A stretch of 7,892 bases of DNA from Hyphomonadaceae bacterium UBA2389 (lineage in GTDB: Bacteria > Pseudomonadota > Alphaproteobacteria > Caulobacterales > Aquidulcibacteraceae): NCBI GenBank assembly GCA_002343395.1, contig DDSN01000081.1, positions 4,234-12,125 on the forward strand, read 5' to 3'. Shown here one piece after another: positions 6,354 through 7,892 of this stretch. Made by a program: the position numbers and the translations under genes. The number at the start of each line of letters is the position of its first letter. Position 1 is the stretch's first letter. The notes under the pieces were generated by a model, which saw only the letters and a program-made list of their open reading frames with translations, was not told the DNA's origin and searched no databases.

Positions 6354-7421
6354 TCAAGAGGTCACGCCCAGTTTCTTTTGCAGATCGGTGGACGAGGTCG
6401 TGTAGAGAAACACCAGCCGCTCGCCCGGGCGCGCGATTTTGAAAGCCGCCTGAGCCATCAGCGCGCCCTCATGGAAGCCGCACAGGATGAGCTTCAGCTT
6501 GCCCGGATAGGTGTTGATGTCGCCGATGGCGAAAACGCCCTTCTCGGAGGTCTCGAACGTCTCCGTGTTCACCGGGATCAGGTTCTCATGCAGGTTGAGG
6601 CCGAATTCCGCGATCGGCCCAAGCTTCATGGTGAGCCCGTAGAAGGCGAGCAAATCGCTGCACGGAATCGTGTAGACGCCTTTCTCCTTGCTCTGGCATT
6701 GCAGCGCGCTCAGCTGACCATCGGCGCCGACAACGCCTTTGATGTCGGCGATTTCCAGCCGCACCTTGCCCTGCGCCACCAGCGCGCGCATGCGCTCCAC
6801 CGAGTGGGGAGCGGCGCGGAAATCGTCGCGCCGATGGATCAACGTCACCGTTTTCGCGAGCGGCTGCAGATTGAGCACCCAATCGAGCGCGCTATCGCCG
6901 CCGCCCGCGATCACGAGATCGCGTCCGCGGAAGCGCTCCATCTGCCGCACGGCGTAGAAAACCGATTTGCCTTCATACGCCTCGATGCCGTCGATCTTCG
7001 GCTTGCGCGGCACGAACGATCCGCCGCCCGCTGCGATCACCAAAACGGGCGCTGCAATCGTCGTGCCCAATTCCGTGCGCAGTTTGAACTTGCCGTCGGC
7101 CAAGCGCTCCAAACCTTCCGCCATCTGCGCGAGATGGAAAGTCGGCGAGAACGGGGCGATCTGCGCCATCAGCGCATCGGTGAGCCCCTGGCCGGTCACC
7201 ACCGGCAGGCCGGGGATGTCGTAGATGGGCTTCTCGGGATAAAGCTCGGCGCATTGACCGCCAGGGCGATCCAGCACATCGACCAGGTGCGCCTTGAGCC
7301 CGAGCAGTCCCAATTCAAAAACCGCGAACAGGCCGACCGGTCCGGCGCCGACGACGATCACATCGGTGTCATAGTGGGCGCCCGCCGGGGCGGATTGAAC
7401 TTTTGAGGAAACGCCTTCCAT
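6354..7421 (-). CDS. Type 2 ferredoxin (flavodoxin)-NADP+ reductase, thioredoxin-reductase-like
   Basis: This FAD enzyme exchanges electrons between NADPH and ferredoxin or flavodoxin in the cytoplasm. From the chosen start (355 residues, slightly above the usual 330-350) the FAD-binding GAGPVG is at 25-30, then LVDVLDRPGGQC (46-57) and LYPEKPIYDIPG (60-71). The NADP-binding half has GGGDSALDW (173-181) and HRRDDFRA (196-203). The second FAD motif is AIGDINTYPGK (298-308), and the C-terminal tail is FLYTTSSTDLQKKLGV. The active-site CxxC of thioredoxin reductase is missing, which together with the tail points to the FNR type 2 family. The frame extends 30 codons further upstream, but the ATG at 7421 has CGGAG six bases before it, and the upstream residues are Arg/Pro-rich and unlike the family. 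The peptidase gene begins 60 bases downstream. Which ferredoxin it serves cannot be read here. Confidence 0.95.
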   Translation of the reverse strand: MEGVSSKVQSAPAGAHYDTDVIVVGAGPVGLFAVFELGLLGLKAHLVDVLDRPGGQCAELYPEKPIYDIPGLPVVTGQGLTDALMAQIAPFSPTFHLAQMAEGLERLADGKFKLRTELGTTIAAPVLVIAAGGGSFVPRKPKIDGIEAYEGKSVFYAVRQMERFRGRDLVIAGGGDSALDWVLNLQPLAKTVTLIHRRDDFRAAPHSVERMRALVAQGKVRLEIADIKGVVGADGQLSALQCQSKEKGVYTIPCSDLLAFYGLTMKLGPIAEFGLNLHENLIPVNTETFETSEKGVFAIGDINTYPGKLKLILCGFHEGALMAQAAFKIARPGERLVFLYTTSSTDLQKKLGVTS

Positions 7422-7432
7422 GCCGCACTCCG
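7416..7432 (-). promoter_or_regulatory. Ribosome-binding site deciding the reductase start
   Basis: The minus strand reads ACGGAG, TGCGGC and then ATG. The GGAG core sits six bases before the ATG at 7421, the best-placed ribosome-binding site in the window. It supports this start over the upstream in-frame ATG codons at 7442 and 7511. Confidence 0.65.
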
Positions 7433-7511
7433 TTGTCGGCATGGGTTTAGCGCGCCAACGTCGCGGCGTCTGCCCGCTTGACCTGCGTTGCGGCGTCGCT
7501 GCCCTGGACAA

Positions 7512-7542
7512 GGCGCGCGCCGGCGCCGCCGTGGCGCGCGCC
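7512..7542. repeat. GC-only inverted repeat made of two identical palindromes
   Basis: The ten-base palindrome GGCGCGCGCC occurs at 7512-7521 and again at 7533-7542, separated by 11 bases that are themselves GC-rich. The copies can pair as a 10-base-pair stem. It lies in the 158-base gap between the reductase start and the unknown gene ending at 7580. For minus-strand transcription it could end the incoming message, but no T-run follows. No promoter is convincing in this gap. Confidence 0.6.
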
Positions 7543-7579
7543 GCGGCGTGAGGCGGTCAGGTTTTGGCTGCGCGCGCGG

Positions 7580-7892
7580 TCAGGAAGTGTTGGCGGCGAG
7601 CGGCGCGGGAAGACGCGGATCGCGCGGCGCAAGCGGCGGCGCTTGTTTGCGCGTGAGGGTCGGCCGGCGGCGCGTCAGGCCGCAGGGCAAACGCCGCAGA
7701 AGCCGCGCCATCAGCGCATCCGCGCCTTCGCGCAATGCATCGATACGCGTGCGCACATCGCGTGAGCGAAACCTGCGCCGCAGCTTTGCGCCCAACACCG
7801 CGCGCATGAACCCGACTTCGGGTCGCCGACGCGCGTGCATGCGGCGCACGTTGTGACGCAGACGCGGCGCGCCGCGCATGAGCGCGATGTCG
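7580..7892 (-). CDS. Unrecognised Arg-rich protein, C-terminal part
   Basis: An open frame enters from the right edge and ends with TGA at 7580, giving 103 visible residues. I do not recognise it. Its first two thirds look helical and very basic, with a likely amphipathic helix around IDALREGADALMARLLRRLP; the tail is Pro/Arg-rich and ends in Ala-Asn-Thr-Ser. Third codon positions are mostly G or C, as in the neighbouring genes. An internal ATG at 7879 has no ribosome-binding site in the 13 bases visible before it, so the gene probably starts outside the window. The region is so GC-rich that frames on both strands stay open; the plus-strand alternative (7488-7856) is less protein-like. Coding status is moderately likely only. 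Confidence 0.5.
   Translation of the reverse strand, partial: DIALMRGAPRLRHNVRRMHARRRPEVGFMRAVLGAKLRRRFRSRDVRTRIDALREGADALMARLLRRLPCGLTRRRPTLTRKQAPPLAPRDPRLPAPLAANTS

Noticed and set aside
4977..7406. An 809-codon open frame on the plus strand running opposite the M28 peptidase and the reductase
   Set aside because: Its product is Arg/His/Asp-rich without any recognisable motif, and it spans two confidently identified genes and the gap between them on the other strand. Long antisense frames are expected in GC-rich genomes.
7553..7584. A direct repeat GCGGTCAGG at 7553-7561 and 7576-7584
   Set aside because: Nine bases in very GC-rich DNA, with one copy overlapping a stop codon; there are no further copies to suggest an array or an attachment site.
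7488..7856. A plus-strand Arg-rich frame of 122 codons at the right end
   Set aside because: Composition is extreme (runs of Arg), it crosses the GC palindromes, and the minus-strand frame looks more like a protein.

Overview
The window is an ordinary-looking stretch of chromosome from a GC-rich alphaproteobacterium. The class assignment rests on three things. A promoter matches the alphaproteobacterial CTTGAC-N17-CTATAT pattern. Both tRNA genes encode their CCA ends. The protein families (a type 2 ferredoxin-NADP reductase, RecJ, a DUF192 lipoprotein) have alphaproteobacterial sequence style. A member of Caulobacterales/Hyphomonadaceae is my guess; nothing seen here proves the order.

Layout, left to right. 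The 3' part of a CaiB/BaiF-type CoA-transferase gene (1-681) is the only gene on the plus strand. Everything after it lies on the minus strand: tRNA-Pro(UGG) (684-760), a small DUF192 lipoprotein gene (805-1290), tRNA-Glu(UUC) (1351-1425), recJ (1511-3316), an unrecognised lipoprotein gene (3371-4507), a secreted M28 zinc-peptidase lipoprotein gene (4620-6293), a type 2 ferredoxin-NADP+ reductase gene (6354-7421), and the 3' end of an unrecognised Arg-rich gene that enters from the right edge (7580-7892). No gene-free stretch exceeds 300 bases; the largest (7422-7579) holds a GC-rich inverted repeat.

Transcription in the minus direction probably runs as several short units. The reductase comes first. 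The peptidase follows with its own candidate promoter inside the short gap after the reductase. The unknown lipoprotein then follows with recJ 54 bases behind it, probably co-transcribed. Last come tRNA-Glu, DUF192 and tRNA-Pro, apparently served by one good promoter at 1456-1484. The gene products do not form an obvious pathway: there is DNA repair (RecJ), translation (tRNAs), redox supply (the reductase), acyl-CoA metabolism (the transferase) and cell-envelope lipoproteins (three predicted).

I looked for mobile elements, CRISPR arrays, toxin-antitoxin pairs, phage genes and odd repeats and found none. I do not see a new biological system here. The items most worth a second look are the tRNA-lipoprotein-tRNA arrangement and the uncharacterised two-cysteine lipoprotein.
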